Assembly (NCBI GenBank): GCA_029202985.1
Contig: CP119316.1
Location: 434,001 to 498,000, forward strand
Origin: Candidatus Andeanibacterium colombiense
GTDB taxonomy: Bacteria; Pseudomonadota; Alphaproteobacteria; Sphingomonadales; Sphingomonadaceae
Length of the DNA: 64,000 nucleotides
Reading direction: 5' to 3'
A program made the position numbers and the translations under genes. Positions 32,943-40,817 of the stretch are shown here, in pieces. Positions within the stretch are counted from its first letter, which is position 1, and each line of letters starts with the position of its first letter. The notes under the pieces are model-generated. The model made no database searches, was not told the origin of the DNA, and worked only from the letters and a program-made list of their open reading frames with translations.

Positions 32943-33398
32943 ATGACACCCGAAATCGAGGCGAAGATCCTCGCGCTGCTCGACCAGCATCGCATCATGA
33001 CCATCGCGACCCTGCGCGCCGACGGCTGGCCCCAGGCGACGACTGTCGGCTACGTCAGCGAGGGGCTGACGTTATGGTTCCTGTGTGGGCTCGACAGCCA
33101 GAAGGCGGTGAACCTGCTGCGCGACAGCCGGGTGTCGATCACGATCGACCACGATACGCCCGACATGCTCGCGATCACCGGCCTTTCGCTGGCCGCGCAT
33201 GCGGTGGAGGTGCGCGATTCCGCTGAAGCGGCCCGGGTCATCGGGCGGTTGCCGGGGAAATACCCGGAGGCTGCCGCGGCGCCGCCCTTCCCGATGCCGA
33301 CGCCCGAGCAGGTGCGGGTGTTCAAAGTAACCCCGATCATGATCTCGGTGCTCGACTATACCAAAGGGTTCGGCCACGCCGAACTGGTCAGGTGCTGA
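32943..33398 (+). CDS. pyridoxamine 5'-phosphate oxidase-family (split-barrel flavin-binding) protein
   Basis: A 151-residue split beta-barrel protein: an N-terminal helix (EIEAKILALLDQHRIMTIAT), then LRADGWPQATTVGYVSEGLT, SQKAVNLLRDSRVSITIDHD and a C-terminal FKVTPIMISVLDYTKGFG. The pattern matches small PPOX-class proteins that bind FMN, F420 or haem; which cofactor is used cannot be told. GGAGAACC precedes the ATG. An FNR-like box lies about 60 bp upstream, suggesting expression linked to oxygen or NO, and a redox role would be consistent with that. Confidence 0.82.
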   Translation: MTPEIEAKILALLDQHRIMTIATLRADGWPQATTVGYVSEGLTLWFLCGLDSQKAVNLLRDSRVSITIDHDTPDMLAITGLSLAAHAVEVRDSAEAARVIGRLPGKYPEAAAAPPFPMPTPEQVRVFKVTPIMISVLDYTKGFGHAELVRC

Positions 33399-33407
33399 CG
33401 GAAGGGT

Positions 33408-33920
33408 TCAGAAATCGCCGCGGCGTCCGAGCCGCTCGACCCGCGCGATCACTTCGTCGCGGACCGCCGGGCTGACAAAAGGCGCGATGTCACCGCCGAA
33501 CAGCGCGATTTCCTTGACCAGCTTCGAAGCGATCGGCTGCAACCCCACGTCGGCCATCAGGAACACGGTCTCGATATTGGGATTGAGCTGCTGGTTCATG
33601 CCGGCCATCTGGAATTCGTATTCGAAGTCCGCCACCGCGCGCAGGCCCCGCACGATCACCGCCGCGCGCTGGTTTTCGGCGAATTTCATCAGCAGCGCGT
33701 TGAACCCGACCACCTCGACATTGGTGAGGCCAAGCGCCGCGACTTCCCGCGCGACCATCGCGAGGCGCTCGTCGGGCGCGAACATCGGGTCTTTCGCCGG
33801 ATTGGTGGTGACGCCCACGATCAGGCGATCGACCAGCTTCGCCCCGCGCCGGATGATGTCGGCATGGCCGAGCGTGATCGGGTCGAACGTGCCTGGATAG
33901 ATGCCGATGCGTTCCGACAT
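33408..33920 (-). CDS. coaD: phosphopantetheine adenylyltransferase
   Basis: Penultimate step of coenzyme A synthesis: ATP + 4'-phosphopantetheine to dephospho-CoA. The protein is 170 residues. The nucleotidyltransferase motif TLGH (residues 16-19) lies in IYPGTFDPITLGHADIIRRG, with VVGFNALLMKFA, VIVRGLRAVADFEYE and the ISSxVR-equivalent QPIASKLVKEIALFGGDI. It lies 9 bases after ispA on the same strand, so it probably belongs to the xseB-ispA-coaD transcript. Confidence 0.97.
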   Translation of the reverse strand: MSERIGIYPGTFDPITLGHADIIRRGAKLVDRLIVGVTTNPAKDPMFAPDERLAMVAREVAALGLTNVEVVGFNALLMKFAENQRAAVIVRGLRAVADFEYEFQMAGMNQQLNPNIETVFLMADVGLQPIASKLVKEIALFGGDIAPFVSPAVRDEVIARVERLGRRGDF

Positions 33921-33929
33921 AAGGCCCCC

Positions 33930-34847
33930 TTAGTGGTCCCGCTCGACGATATAGTGCGCGATCGCGCGGAGCAAATCGGCCTCGGGCCCGTGACTGGCGA
34001 GGTGACCCACCGCCTGCTCCACCAGCGCCTGTGCCTGGCCGCGCGCCCGGTCGGGGCCGAGCAATGAGACGAAGGTCTGTTTGCCCTGCGCATCGTCCTT
34101 GCGCAGCGCCTTGCCGGCGAGCGCCTCGTCGCCTTCATGGTCGAGCAGATCGTCGGCGATCTGGAACGCAAGGCCGATGTCGCGGGCATAATTGCGCAAA
34201 TGGACCCTGCCCTCCTGCGCGACATGGCCGAGGATCGCGCCCATCTCGACCGCCGCGCCGAGCAGGGCCCCGGTCTTGAGCTGTTGCAGCCGGGTGATTG
34301 TGTGCAGGTCGAAGGTCTCGGCCTCGGCGACGATGTCCATCATCTGACCGCCGGCCATGCCTTCGTGCCCGCTCGCCCTGGCCAGCGTCGCGACCAGTTC
34401 GGCGCGGGTGAACGGATCCCCGCCCATGTTGGGATCGGAGAGGATTTCGAACGCCAGCGCGTGGAGCGAATCCCCGGCGAGCACCGCGGTCGCCTCGTCG
34501 AAGGCCTTGTGAACGGTGGGCTTGCCCCGGCGCAGATCGTCGTCGTCCATGCAAGGGAGATCGTCGTGGATCAGCGAATAGACGTGGATCGATTCGATCG
34601 CGGTGCCGGCGCGCACCGCGAGCGCGCGATCGACCCCGTAAAGCTCGGCGGTCGCGGCCAGCAGCAGCGGGCGCAGGCGCTTGCCCGCCCCGATCGTCGC
34701 ATAGCGCATCGCCTCGACGAGCCGCCTGCGGGCATCCTCGGGGACCGGCAGCAGATTGTCGAACGCAGCGTCAATATCCTCGGCGATGCGGTCCATGCCG
34801 CGCGCAAGCACACCATCGACGACGCCGGTGATCGCCATTTCGCTCAA
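33930..34847 (-). CDS. ispA: farnesyl diphosphate synthase-type polyprenyl synthetase
   Basis: Head-to-tail condensation of isopentenyl diphosphate to GPP/FPP. The protein is 305 residues. The first aspartate-rich motif is in HDDLPCMDDDDLRRGKPTVH, the second in FQIADDLLDHEGD; GKRLRPLLLAATAELYG carries the IPP-binding basic residues. The start ATG overlaps the xseB stop (ATGA). Neighbouring xseB-ispA is a common proteobacterial order; dxs, often next, is not present here. Confidence 0.95.
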   Translation of the reverse strand: MSEMAITGVVDGVLARGMDRIAEDIDAAFDNLLPVPEDARRRLVEAMRYATIGAGKRLRPLLLAATAELYGVDRALAVRAGTAIESIHVYSLIHDDLPCMDDDDLRRGKPTVHKAFDEATAVLAGDSLHALAFEILSDPNMGGDPFTRAELVATLARASGHEGMAGGQMMDIVAEAETFDLHTITRLQQLKTGALLGAAVEMGAILGHVAQEGRVHLRNYARDIGLAFQIADDLLDHEGDEALAGKALRKDDAQGKQTFVSLLGPDRARGQAQALVEQAVGHLASHGPEADLLRAIAHYIVERDH

Positions 34848-35101
34848 TTGTCCCGGTCGGGGTCGAGCGGCACGGCGCCCGCAGGCTTGCCGTCATTGCC
34901 GGCGACGATCTTCTCGATCCGCGCCTGTGCCGCATCGAGCCGGGCCTGGCAGTGCTTCCGCAGTGCTTCGCCCCGCTCGTAGAGCGTAAGCGATTCGTCG
35001 AGCGGCACTTCGCCCCCTTCGAGCCTGCGGACCACATCCTCGAGCGCGCGCAGCGCATCTTCGAAGTTCATCGCGGCAATGTTTTCGGCGGTTTCGTCCA
35101 T
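34844..35101 (-). CDS. xseB: exodeoxyribonuclease VII small subunit
   Basis: An 85-residue helical subunit that joins XseA. The family signature is clear: FEDALRALEDVVRRLEGGEV followed by PLDESLTLYERGEALRKHCQ, then ARLDAAQARIEKI. The start is set at ATG 35101 (MDETAENIAAM); ATG 35071 (MNFEDAL) is possible, and the upstream ATG 35125 less so. The stop overlaps ispA. Confidence 0.94.
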   Translation of the reverse strand: MDETAENIAAMNFEDALRALEDVVRRLEGGEVPLDESLTLYERGEALRKHCQARLDAAQARIEKIVAGNDGKPAGAVPLDPDRDN

Positions 35102-35148
35102 CGGGCCAAGCAATGGCGGGGACAAGCCGCAGGGTCAAGCATGCCAAA

Positions 35149-35191
35149 GCCCTTGGGGGGCTAGCGATGCGCGCAAGCCCCCGCTAAGGGC
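35149..35191 (+). promoter_or_regulatory. stem-loop that pairs the purL Shine-Dalgarno sequence
   Basis: GCCCTT (35149-35154) pairs with AAGGGC (35186-35191), and inside it GGGGGCT (35156-35162) pairs with AGCCCCC (35176-35182), leaving a 13-nt loop. The likely purL ribosome site AAGGG is in the closing arm, six to seven bases before the ATG at 35197. This is an attractive translational-control element, inferred from pairing alone. Confidence 0.45.
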
Positions 35192-35196
35192 CGCTC

Positions 35197-37470
35197 ATGT
35201 CCCAGATCACTCCCGAAATCGTGGCTGAGCATGGCCTCAGCCCGTCCGAATACCAGACCATCCTCGACCGGATGGGCCGCGAGCCCAATCTGGTGGAACT
35301 CGGCATCTTCTCGGTGATGTGGAGCGAGCATTGTTCGTACAAGAGCTCGCGTCTGCATCTGAAGAAGCTGCCGACCAAGGCGCCGTGGGTGATCTGCGGC
35401 CCGGGCGAGAACGCGGGCGTGATCGATATCGGCGACGGGCAGGCGGCGATCTTCAAGATGGAGAGCCACAACCACCCGAGCTACATCGAACCCTACCAGG
35501 GCGCGGCGACCGGCGTCGGCGGAATCCTGCGTGACGTGTTCACGATGGGCGCGCGGCCGGTGGCCAATATGAACGCGCTGCGCTTCGGGCGGCCCGATCA
35601 TCCGAAGATGAAGCACCTCGTGAAGGGTGTGGTGGAGGGGATCGGCGGCTACGGCAATTGCGTCGGCGTGCCGACGGTCGGCGGCGAGACCAATTTCCAC
35701 AAGGCTTATGACGGCAACATCCTGGTCAACGCGATGACCGTGGGCGTAGCCGAGCAGAACAAGATCTTCTATTCGGCCGCGACCGGACTCGGCAATCCGA
35801 TCGTCTATGTCGGCTCGAAGACCGGCCGCGACGGGATCCACGGTGCGACGATGGCCTCGGCCGATTTCGGCGAGGATTCCGATGCCAAGCGCCCGACGGT
35901 TCAGGTGGGCGATCCGTTTACCGAGAAGCTGCTGATCGAGGCCTGCCTCGAACTGATGGCGACCGACGCGATCGTCGCGATCCAGGACATGGGCGCGGCC
36001 GGCTTGACCTCGAGCTCGGTCGAGATGGCGAGCAAGGGCGGCGCCGGCATCCGGCTAAACATGAACATGGTGCCCTGCCGCGAGACCGGCATGACTCCTT
36101 ACGAGATGATGCTGTCGGAATCGCAGGAGCGGATGCTGATGGTGCTCAAGCCCGGCAAGGAGCCGATGGCTGAAGCGATCTTCACCAAGTGGGAACTCGA
36201 TTTCGCGGTGATCGGCGAAGTCACTGACACCGGCCACATGGTACTCGAATTCGACGGCGAAGTGGTGTGCGACATTCCGCTCGGCCCGCTGGCAGACGAT
36301 GCGCCCGAATACGACCGCCCGTCGATGCCGAAGGACGAATACCGCGCCTGGGCGAAGATCGCCCCGCTGATCGACGTGCCCGAAAGCACCGATATCGGCG
36401 CAGATCTGCTCAAGCTCATGGGTTCGCCCGATCTCGCGAGCCGCGCATGGATCTGGCAGCAATACGACAGCCAGGTCGGTGCCGACACGCTCCAGCTGTC
36501 GGGCGGCGATGCGGCGGTGGTGCGGGTCCACGGGACGCCCAAGGCGCTCGCGATCACCACCGATTGCACCCCGCGCTATTGCTATGCCAATCCCTATGAA
36601 GGCGGCAAGCAGGCGATCGCCGAAGCCTGGCGCAACCTCTGTGCGGTCGGCGCGCGGCCGCTCGCGGTGACCAATTGCCTTAATTTCGGCAATCCCGAAC
36701 GGCCCGAGATCATGGCCCAGTTCACCGGCTGCCTCGAAGGCATGAGCGAGGCCTGCATCGCGCTCGACTTCCCGATCGTGAGCGGAAACGTGTCGCTCTA
36801 CAACGAGAGCAAGGCGACCGGTGGCGGCTCGGCGATCCTCCCGACTCCGGCGATCGGCGGGGTCGGGATCCTCGACGATTCAAGCAAGATGGCGACGATC
36901 GCGTTCAAGGCCGAGGGCCAGGCGATCGTGGTGCTCGGCAGCAATCCGGTCGAAACCGTCGATCGGGACGATTCGGTCGGCGAGATCGGCGGCGCCCTCG
37001 GGCAGTCGCTGTGGCTGCGCGAGATCGGCGGGCTCGAAGCCGGCCTTCCTCCGGTGGTCGATCTTCAGCGCGAGCGCGCCAATGGCGAATTCGTCCGCCG
37101 CTTGATCGACCAGGGCAGCGTCACCGCGGTCCACGACATTTCCGATGGCGGAGCCGCGGTCGCATTGGCCGAAATGGCGCTGGCCGGAAACCTCGGCGCG
37201 ACCGTTCTCACGGTCGGGAACGCCACGCTCGACGCGTTCGGGGAAGATCAGGGCCGCTACATCGTGACCCTGCCGTGGCTGGACGGCGCAAGCTGGGATG
37301 CGTTCAAGGCCGAAGCCGACGCTGCTGGGGTCGTTGCATCCTGGATCGGCGGAACCGGTGGCAACCGGATCCTGTGGACCGACGGCGAGGATAGTCCGGT
37401 CGCCGACGTCCCGCTCGCAGCCCTGCGCGAAGCGAGCGTCAGCTTCTTCCGCGACTGGATGGAAGGCTGA
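35197..37470 (+). CDS. purL: phosphoribosylformylglycinamidine synthase subunit PurL (small type)
   Basis: Fourth step of de novo purine synthesis: FGAR + glutamine-derived ammonia + ATP to FGAM. At 757 residues it is the short Bacillus-type PurL, lacking the fused glutaminase and therefore needing PurS and PurQ, which are not in this window. Motifs include SVMWSEHCSYKSSRLHLKKL, MESHNHPSYIEPYQGAATGV and GGILRDVFTMGARPVANMNA, two AIRS-like halves, and VHDISDGGAAVALAEMALAG. Its leader contains a hairpin over the ribosome site. Confidence 0.98.
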   Translation: MSQITPEIVAEHGLSPSEYQTILDRMGREPNLVELGIFSVMWSEHCSYKSSRLHLKKLPTKAPWVICGPGENAGVIDIGDGQAAIFKMESHNHPSYIEPYQGAATGVGGILRDVFTMGARPVANMNALRFGRPDHPKMKHLVKGVVEGIGGYGNCVGVPTVGGETNFHKAYDGNILVNAMTVGVAEQNKIFYSAATGLGNPIVYVGSKTGRDGIHGATMASADFGEDSDAKRPTVQVGDPFTEKLLIEACLELMATDAIVAIQDMGAAGLTSSSVEMASKGGAGIRLNMNMVPCRETGMTPYEMMLSESQERMLMVLKPGKEPMAEAIFTKWELDFAVIGEVTDTGHMVLEFDGEVVCDIPLGPLADDAPEYDRPSMPKDEYRAWAKIAPLIDVPESTDIGADLLKLMGSPDLASRAWIWQQYDSQVGADTLQLSGGDAAVVRVHGTPKALAITTDCTPRYCYANPYEGGKQAIAEAWRNLCAVGARPLAVTNCLNFGNPERPEIMAQFTGCLEGMSEACIALDFPIVSGNVSLYNESKATGGGSAILPTPAIGGVGILDDSSKMATIAFKAEGQAIVVLGSNPVETVDRDDSVGEIGGALGQSLWLREIGGLEAGLPPVVDLQRERANGEFVRRLIDQGSVTAVHDISDGGAAVALAEMALAGNLGATVLTVGNATLDAFGEDQGRYIVTLPWLDGASWDAFKAEADAAGVVASWIGGTGGNRILWTDGEDSPVADVPLAALREASVSFFRDWMEG

Positions 37471-37484
37471 ACTCAAGCTGGACG

Positions 37485-37504
37485 CCCCGGACCTGTTCCC
37501 GGGG
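37485..37504. terminator. CCCCGG/CCGGGG stem-loop between convergent purL and coq4
   Basis: A 6-bp GC stem (37485-37490 with 37499-37504) and an 8-base loop, in the 46-bp gap between two convergent stops. There is no T-run, so it would be a weak or rho-assisted terminator, or a remnant of a dispersed palindrome. Confidence 0.4.
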
Positions 37505-37516
37505 TGACGGCACGGT

Positions 37517-38362
37517 TTAGGCTGCCGCCTGTTGCCCGAGAATATCGTAGGGATCGACGCCGTGTGCGCGCCAGATGCGGTGGACGTCCTGATAGTGCCG
37601 CGCCGGGGTGATATTGAGCTTCGCCCGCACCTCCGCCAACGGCAGCGGCAGGATTTCGCGCACCGCCAGTTCCGCCAACCGCGGGCACGCCTTGCCGAGC
37701 CGCTGCCCTTCCCGCACCGCCGCGAAGATCGGCGACTTGGGGGCTTCCTTGCGGATTTCCCACGCGCCGGCATAGGCGATCAGCAGATGCGCGGGCGACG
37801 GCTGCTGACTGTAGGTGAAAGCGAGCACGCATTGTTCGCCGAGCGCGTCGCGGCCGTAGCCGGTGAGGACGTGCAGCAGATCGTGCGTGTCGCGGATACG
37901 GTGGAGATAGAGGCCGAACTGGTCCTCATAGCGCGGTCGATCGGCCAGGAAGCCCTCGAATTCGTCGACCAGCCCCTGTGCGGTCAGCTCTTCGCTTTCC
38001 ATGAAATCGCAATAGGCGTGGGCAACGCTGCCCTCCGGCATCCGCCGAAGCGCCGCGTGATCGTCGAGGATCGCCGGCAGCGACGGCTCGCTGGCGATGA
38101 TCCGTTGGCCGCGTTCGCCCGCGAGGAACGCGTTGGCGGCGGCCGGCATGCCTTTCCACGGAAGCGATTCGAAGATGTGGAACACCTCGCCGGTGTTTTC
38201 CTTGTCCTTCACCAGCTCACGGAAATGGCGCCACGCCTTGAGCGGACGATAGCGCGTGCGATCGCGGCGCGGGTCCATCACCGGCAGTTCCAGGGTGGAA
38301 CGAGCATGGGTTTCAAACGCCGGCGCGGTCGCGATCTCACGGGAAAAGGATAGCATGTCCAT
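37517..38362 (-). CDS. Coq4-family ubiquinone biosynthesis protein
   Basis: A 281-residue protein. Coq4 is needed for ubiquinone synthesis; the hallmark zinc/metal motif HDxxH is present as H160-D161-L-L-H164 in RIRDTHDLLHVLTGYGRDAL, and the C-terminal EVRAKLNITPARHYQDVHRI is typical of bacterial homologues. Start: ATG 38362 sits almost exactly at the predicted transcription start of a TTGACA-N17-GATATC promoter, so translation may be leaderless. ATG 38278 (MDPRRDRTRYRPL), preceded by GGAA, is an alternative. A palindromic operator overlaps the promoter. Confidence 0.88.
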   Translation of the reverse strand: MDMLSFSREIATAPAFETHARSTLELPVMDPRRDRTRYRPLKAWRHFRELVKDKENTGEVFHIFESLPWKGMPAAANAFLAGERGQRIIASEPSLPAILDDHAALRRMPEGSVAHAYCDFMESEELTAQGLVDEFEGFLADRPRYEDQFGLYLHRIRDTHDLLHVLTGYGRDALGEQCVLAFTYSQQPSPAHLLIAYAGAWEIRKEAPKSPIFAAVREGQRLGKACPRLAELAVREILPLPLAEVRAKLNITPARHYQDVHRIWRAHGVDPYDILGQQAAA

Positions 38363-38368
38363 GCAGGG

Positions 38369-38397
38369 GATATCGCAACTACTGACATTGATGTCAA
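38369..38397 (-). promoter_or_regulatory. coq4 promoter with overlapping TGACAT-TG-ATGTCA operator
   Basis: On the minus strand: TTGACA (38392-38397), 17-bp spacer, GATATC (38369-38374); the predicted start falls at or next to the A of ATG 38362. A perfect dyad TGACATTGATGTCA (38383-38396) covers the -35 and the upstream part of the spacer, where a repressor of TetR, GntR or MarR type would block polymerase. No regulator gene is adjacent in this window. Confidence 0.5.
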
Positions 38398-38403
38398 TAA
38401 GCG

Positions 38404-38757
38404 TCAGCCGGGATCCGCGCTCTTGATCTGGAACGGCTGGAACTCACAGGTCTCCGCATTGGTCAGCAGATAGATGACGTCGCGATTGACCGCCTGCCGG
38501 TCGAGCGCGACCGCCACGCCCATGTACTCCGCGGCATAATCGAGATCGCCCGGGCGCAGATTGCGCGGCAGACCGTATTTCACGTAGGTGTGATCGAACA
38601 TCTCGATGCTCTCGGCATGGAGATACCAGCTCTTGCCCCAGGCCGACTGTTTCAGCGTCGCATTGGGCAAGCTCGGCAGGCAGGGCGGCGCCTGCGCCGG
38701 TGCTTCCTGCGCGGCCAGGATCAGCAGGGCGGCAAGAACCATCAGCCTTTTACCCAT
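38404..38757 (-). CDS. small secreted protein of unknown function
   Basis: A 117-residue protein with the signal peptide MGKRLMVLAALLILAAQEAPAQ. The mature part has two cysteines (near the N-terminus in PPCLPSLPN and near the end in AETCEFQPF), likely disulfide-bonded. No family recognised. The ATG at 38757 lies 16 bases inside the 3' end of serB on the same strand, so it is probably co-transcribed with serB. Confidence 0.65.
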   Translation of the reverse strand: MGKRLMVLAALLILAAQEAPAQAPPCLPSLPNATLKQSAWGKSWYLHAESIEMFDHTYVKYGLPRNLRPGDLDYAAEYMGVAVALDRQAVNRDVIYLLTNAETCEFQPFQIKSADPG

Positions 38758-39626
38758 TCGCTCTGCGGGATGCCGAGCAGTTCGAGGATCGCGGTCAGAT
38801 CCCCCCGGTCGATCCAGCCATTGGCGGCGGCGCGCGCCTTGGGCTTCGCGCGATAGGCGACGCCGTAAGTGGCCGCCTCGAGCATCGGGATGTCGTTGGC
38901 GCCGTCCCCGGTCGCGAGTGAGATCGCGTCGGCGCCGAGTTGCTCCAGTTCCTCCAGCAGTACCGCCCGCTTAACGCTGCTGTCCGTGATCGGGCCGACC
39001 AGCCCGCCGGTCAGCGTGCTCTCGACGACTTCGAGCCGGTTCGCGACCACGCGTTCAAAGCCGAGCATTTCGGCCACCGGATCGGCAAACTGATGGAACC
39101 CGCCGGTAACCAGCACGGTCTTGCAGCCCTTGCTCTTGAGCGTCTCGACCAGCGTCTTCGCGCCGGCCATCGGCTTGATCCGAGTGGCGAGGCATTCGGC
39201 GATCTTGCTGTCGGACAGATCCTTCAGCAGCAGCACCCGTTCGCGGAGCGCACTTTCGAAATCGAGTTCACCCTGCATCGCCCGTTCGGTGATCGCGGCG
39301 ATCTGCGGCTTGAGGCCGGCGAAATCGGCGAGTTCATCGATGCATTCCTGGCCGATCATGGTTGAATCCATGTCCGACACGAACAGATGCGGGATGCCGA
39401 AAGTGGCGTCGGAGACGATCAGGTCGGACGGCTGGAAATGCACGTCGAGCACCCGCGCGAGCGTCGCCGCGTCGCCTGCTGGCAGCATCAGTTCGAGCAC
39501 CTGGCTGCAGAATTCGAGCATCTCGGCCTGCGCGATCCGCAGCCCTTCGGCTTCCAGCGCGGCGGTCGCGGCATCAAGTCTTGCCGAAAGCGTGGCGGGG
39601 TCTGCTATCAGGCGGGCAATGAGCAA
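38742..39626 (-). CDS. serB: phosphoserine phosphatase
   Basis: Last step of serine synthesis. The HAD-fold domain is complete: DMDST (nucleophile motif in VSDMDSTMIGQECIDELAD), RAMQGELDFESALRERVLLL, VTGGFHQFADPVAE and GDGANDIPMLEAATYGVAYR. The N-terminal regulatory part is short (residues 1-85). The start is probably TTG 39626 (294 residues), because GGAG lies 8 bases before it; ATG 39659 has no ribosome site. Either start makes it overlap the divergent miaA gene. Confidence 0.92.
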   Translation of the reverse strand: MLIARLIADPATLSARLDAATAALEAEGLRIAQAEMLEFCSQVLELMLPAGDAATLARVLDVHFQPSDLIVSDATFGIPHLFVSDMDSTMIGQECIDELADFAGLKPQIAAITERAMQGELDFESALRERVLLLKDLSDSKIAECLATRIKPMAGAKTLVETLKSKGCKTVLVTGGFHQFADPVAEMLGFERVVANRLEVVESTLTGGLVGPITDSSVKRAVLLEELEQLGADAISLATGDGANDIPMLEAATYGVAYRAKPKARAAANGWIDRGDLTAILELLGIPQSEWVKG

Positions 39627-40563
39627 CGGGGAAACTCCAACGAAAGAGCTCGCGCTCATCGCAGGGCCGACCGCGAGCGGCAAGAGCGATCTGGCGGTCC
39701 GGCTCGCGCTTGCGCTGGAACAGCGCGGCCGCCGGGGCGTGGTAGTCAATGCCGACAGCGCGCAGGTCTACGCCGACCTCGCGGTGCTGAGCGCGCGGCC
39801 GTCCGAAGCCGAGATGCGCGGGGTCGAACACCGCCTATTCGGCGCATGGGACGGCGCGGAAAGCTGCTCCGCGGCCGATTGGGCAGCCGCGGCGAAGCAC
39901 GCAATCGCGGCGATCCAGGCCGAAGGCGCGGTGCCGATCCTGGTCGGCGGAACCGGCCTCTATATCCGCACCTTGCTCGACGGGATCGCGCCGGTGCCGG
40001 CGATCGATCCCGCCGTGCGCGACGCTGTGCGCGCCCTGCCCGTCGCCGAAGCCTATGCCGCCCTGCAGGCCGAGGATCCCGACCGCGCGGCCGCACTCAA
40101 TCCCGCCGACACCACCCGCATCGCCCGTTCGCTCGAAGTGGTGCGCTCCACCGGCAAGCCGCTCGCTTACTGGCAGGAGCAGCGCGAAGGCGGGATCGGT
40201 GGCGAGGTGGCGCTCCATCCGGCGGTGCTCCTCCCGCCGCGCGAAGAAATCTACCGCCGCTGCGATGCACGTTTCGCCCGGATGCTCGACACGGGCGCGG
40301 TCGGGGAAGTCGAAGCGCTGCTCGCCCGCGATCTCGATCCCGCCCTGCCCGTCATGCGCGCGATCGGGGTGCCCGAGATCGCCGCGCTGATCCGCGGAGA
40401 AATCACCCGCGAACAGGCGATCGGACGCGGCGCGCAGGCGACACGAAATTACGCCAAGCGGCAATATACCTGGGCGCGGCACCAGTTTTCGGGCGATTGG
40501 AACCGGTTTGCATCACACGATTCCGATATTTCGACCTATTTTGAAAGATTATTACTCATTTAA
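39619..40563 (+). CDS. miaA: tRNA dimethylallyltransferase
   Basis: Adds the isopentenyl group to A37 of tRNAs reading UNN codons. The protein is 314 residues. P-loop GPTASGKS at residues 16-23, then VVNADSAQVYADLAVLSARP, VGGTGLYIRTLLDGI, DTTRIARSLEVVRSTGKPL, and RNYAKRQYTWARHQFSGDW at the end. ATG 39619 begins MSNGETPTKELALIAGPT; the open frame continues upstream only as an antisense shadow of serB. DMAPP for this enzyme comes from the isoprenoid pathway that ispA also uses. Confidence 0.96.
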   Translation: MSNGETPTKELALIAGPTASGKSDLAVRLALALEQRGRRGVVVNADSAQVYADLAVLSARPSEAEMRGVEHRLFGAWDGAESCSAADWAAAAKHAIAAIQAEGAVPILVGGTGLYIRTLLDGIAPVPAIDPAVRDAVRALPVAEAYAALQAEDPDRAAALNPADTTRIARSLEVVRSTGKPLAYWQEQREGGIGGEVALHPAVLLPPREEIYRRCDARFARMLDTGAVGEVEALLARDLDPALPVMRAIGVPEIAALIRGEITREQAIGRGAQATRNYAKRQYTWARHQFSGDWNRFASHDSDISTYFERLLLI

Positions 40564-40566
40564 CCG

Positions 40567-40595
40567 TTGACGCGTTACAAACGATCCCGTAGCAG
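40567..40595 (+). promoter_or_regulatory. predicted ilvB promoter upstream of tandem terminators
   Basis: TTGACG (40567-40572), 17-bp spacer, TAGCAG (40590-40595). It would start RNA near 40602, which places both duplicated terminators in the leader of ilvB. The TTGACG-N17-TAG form matches the predicted carA promoter. It lies only four bases beyond the miaA stop. Confidence 0.35.
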
Positions 40596-40640
40596 CCTCC
40601 CCAAGCCGAGGTCGTAACGACCCGCGCAAGTTTGGAGAGG

Positions 40641-40722
40641 CGACCCGGCGCAGCCTACTGCGCCGGGTCGGTTTTTTTAAGGCAACTGGCCGGCGCAGCC
40701 TACTGCGCCGGGTCGGTTTTTT
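40641..40722 (+). terminator. two tandem rho-independent terminators (45-bp duplication)
   Basis: Hairpin 1: CGACCCGGCGCAG (40641-40653), loop CCTA, CTGCGCCGGGTCG (40658-40670), then G and seven T. Hairpin 2: CCGGCGCAG (40690-40698), loop CCTA, CTGCGCCGG (40703-40711), then GTCGG and six T. The 33-base block at 40645-40677 is repeated exactly at 40690-40722. The pair either ends miaA transcription or acts as an attenuator before ilvB, 95 bp downstream. Confidence 0.9.
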
Positions 40723-40817
40723 AAGGAGGCAGGAAGGCTTAAAAGCCCCCGCCCAGCATCGATACGCAGGAGGACCGAAGCCGCATAGCGGCCGGTCGAG
40801 GAACGAAGGAATTCAAC

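Noticed and set aside
40596..40640. ilvB leader peptide analogous to that of leuA
   Set aside because: No ATG or GTG frame with clustered Ile, Val or Leu codons lies before the terminators.
40596..40817. T-box or known riboswitch before ilvB
   Set aside because: No T-box sequence, specifier loop or conserved aptamer core can be seen; only duplicated terminators are supported.
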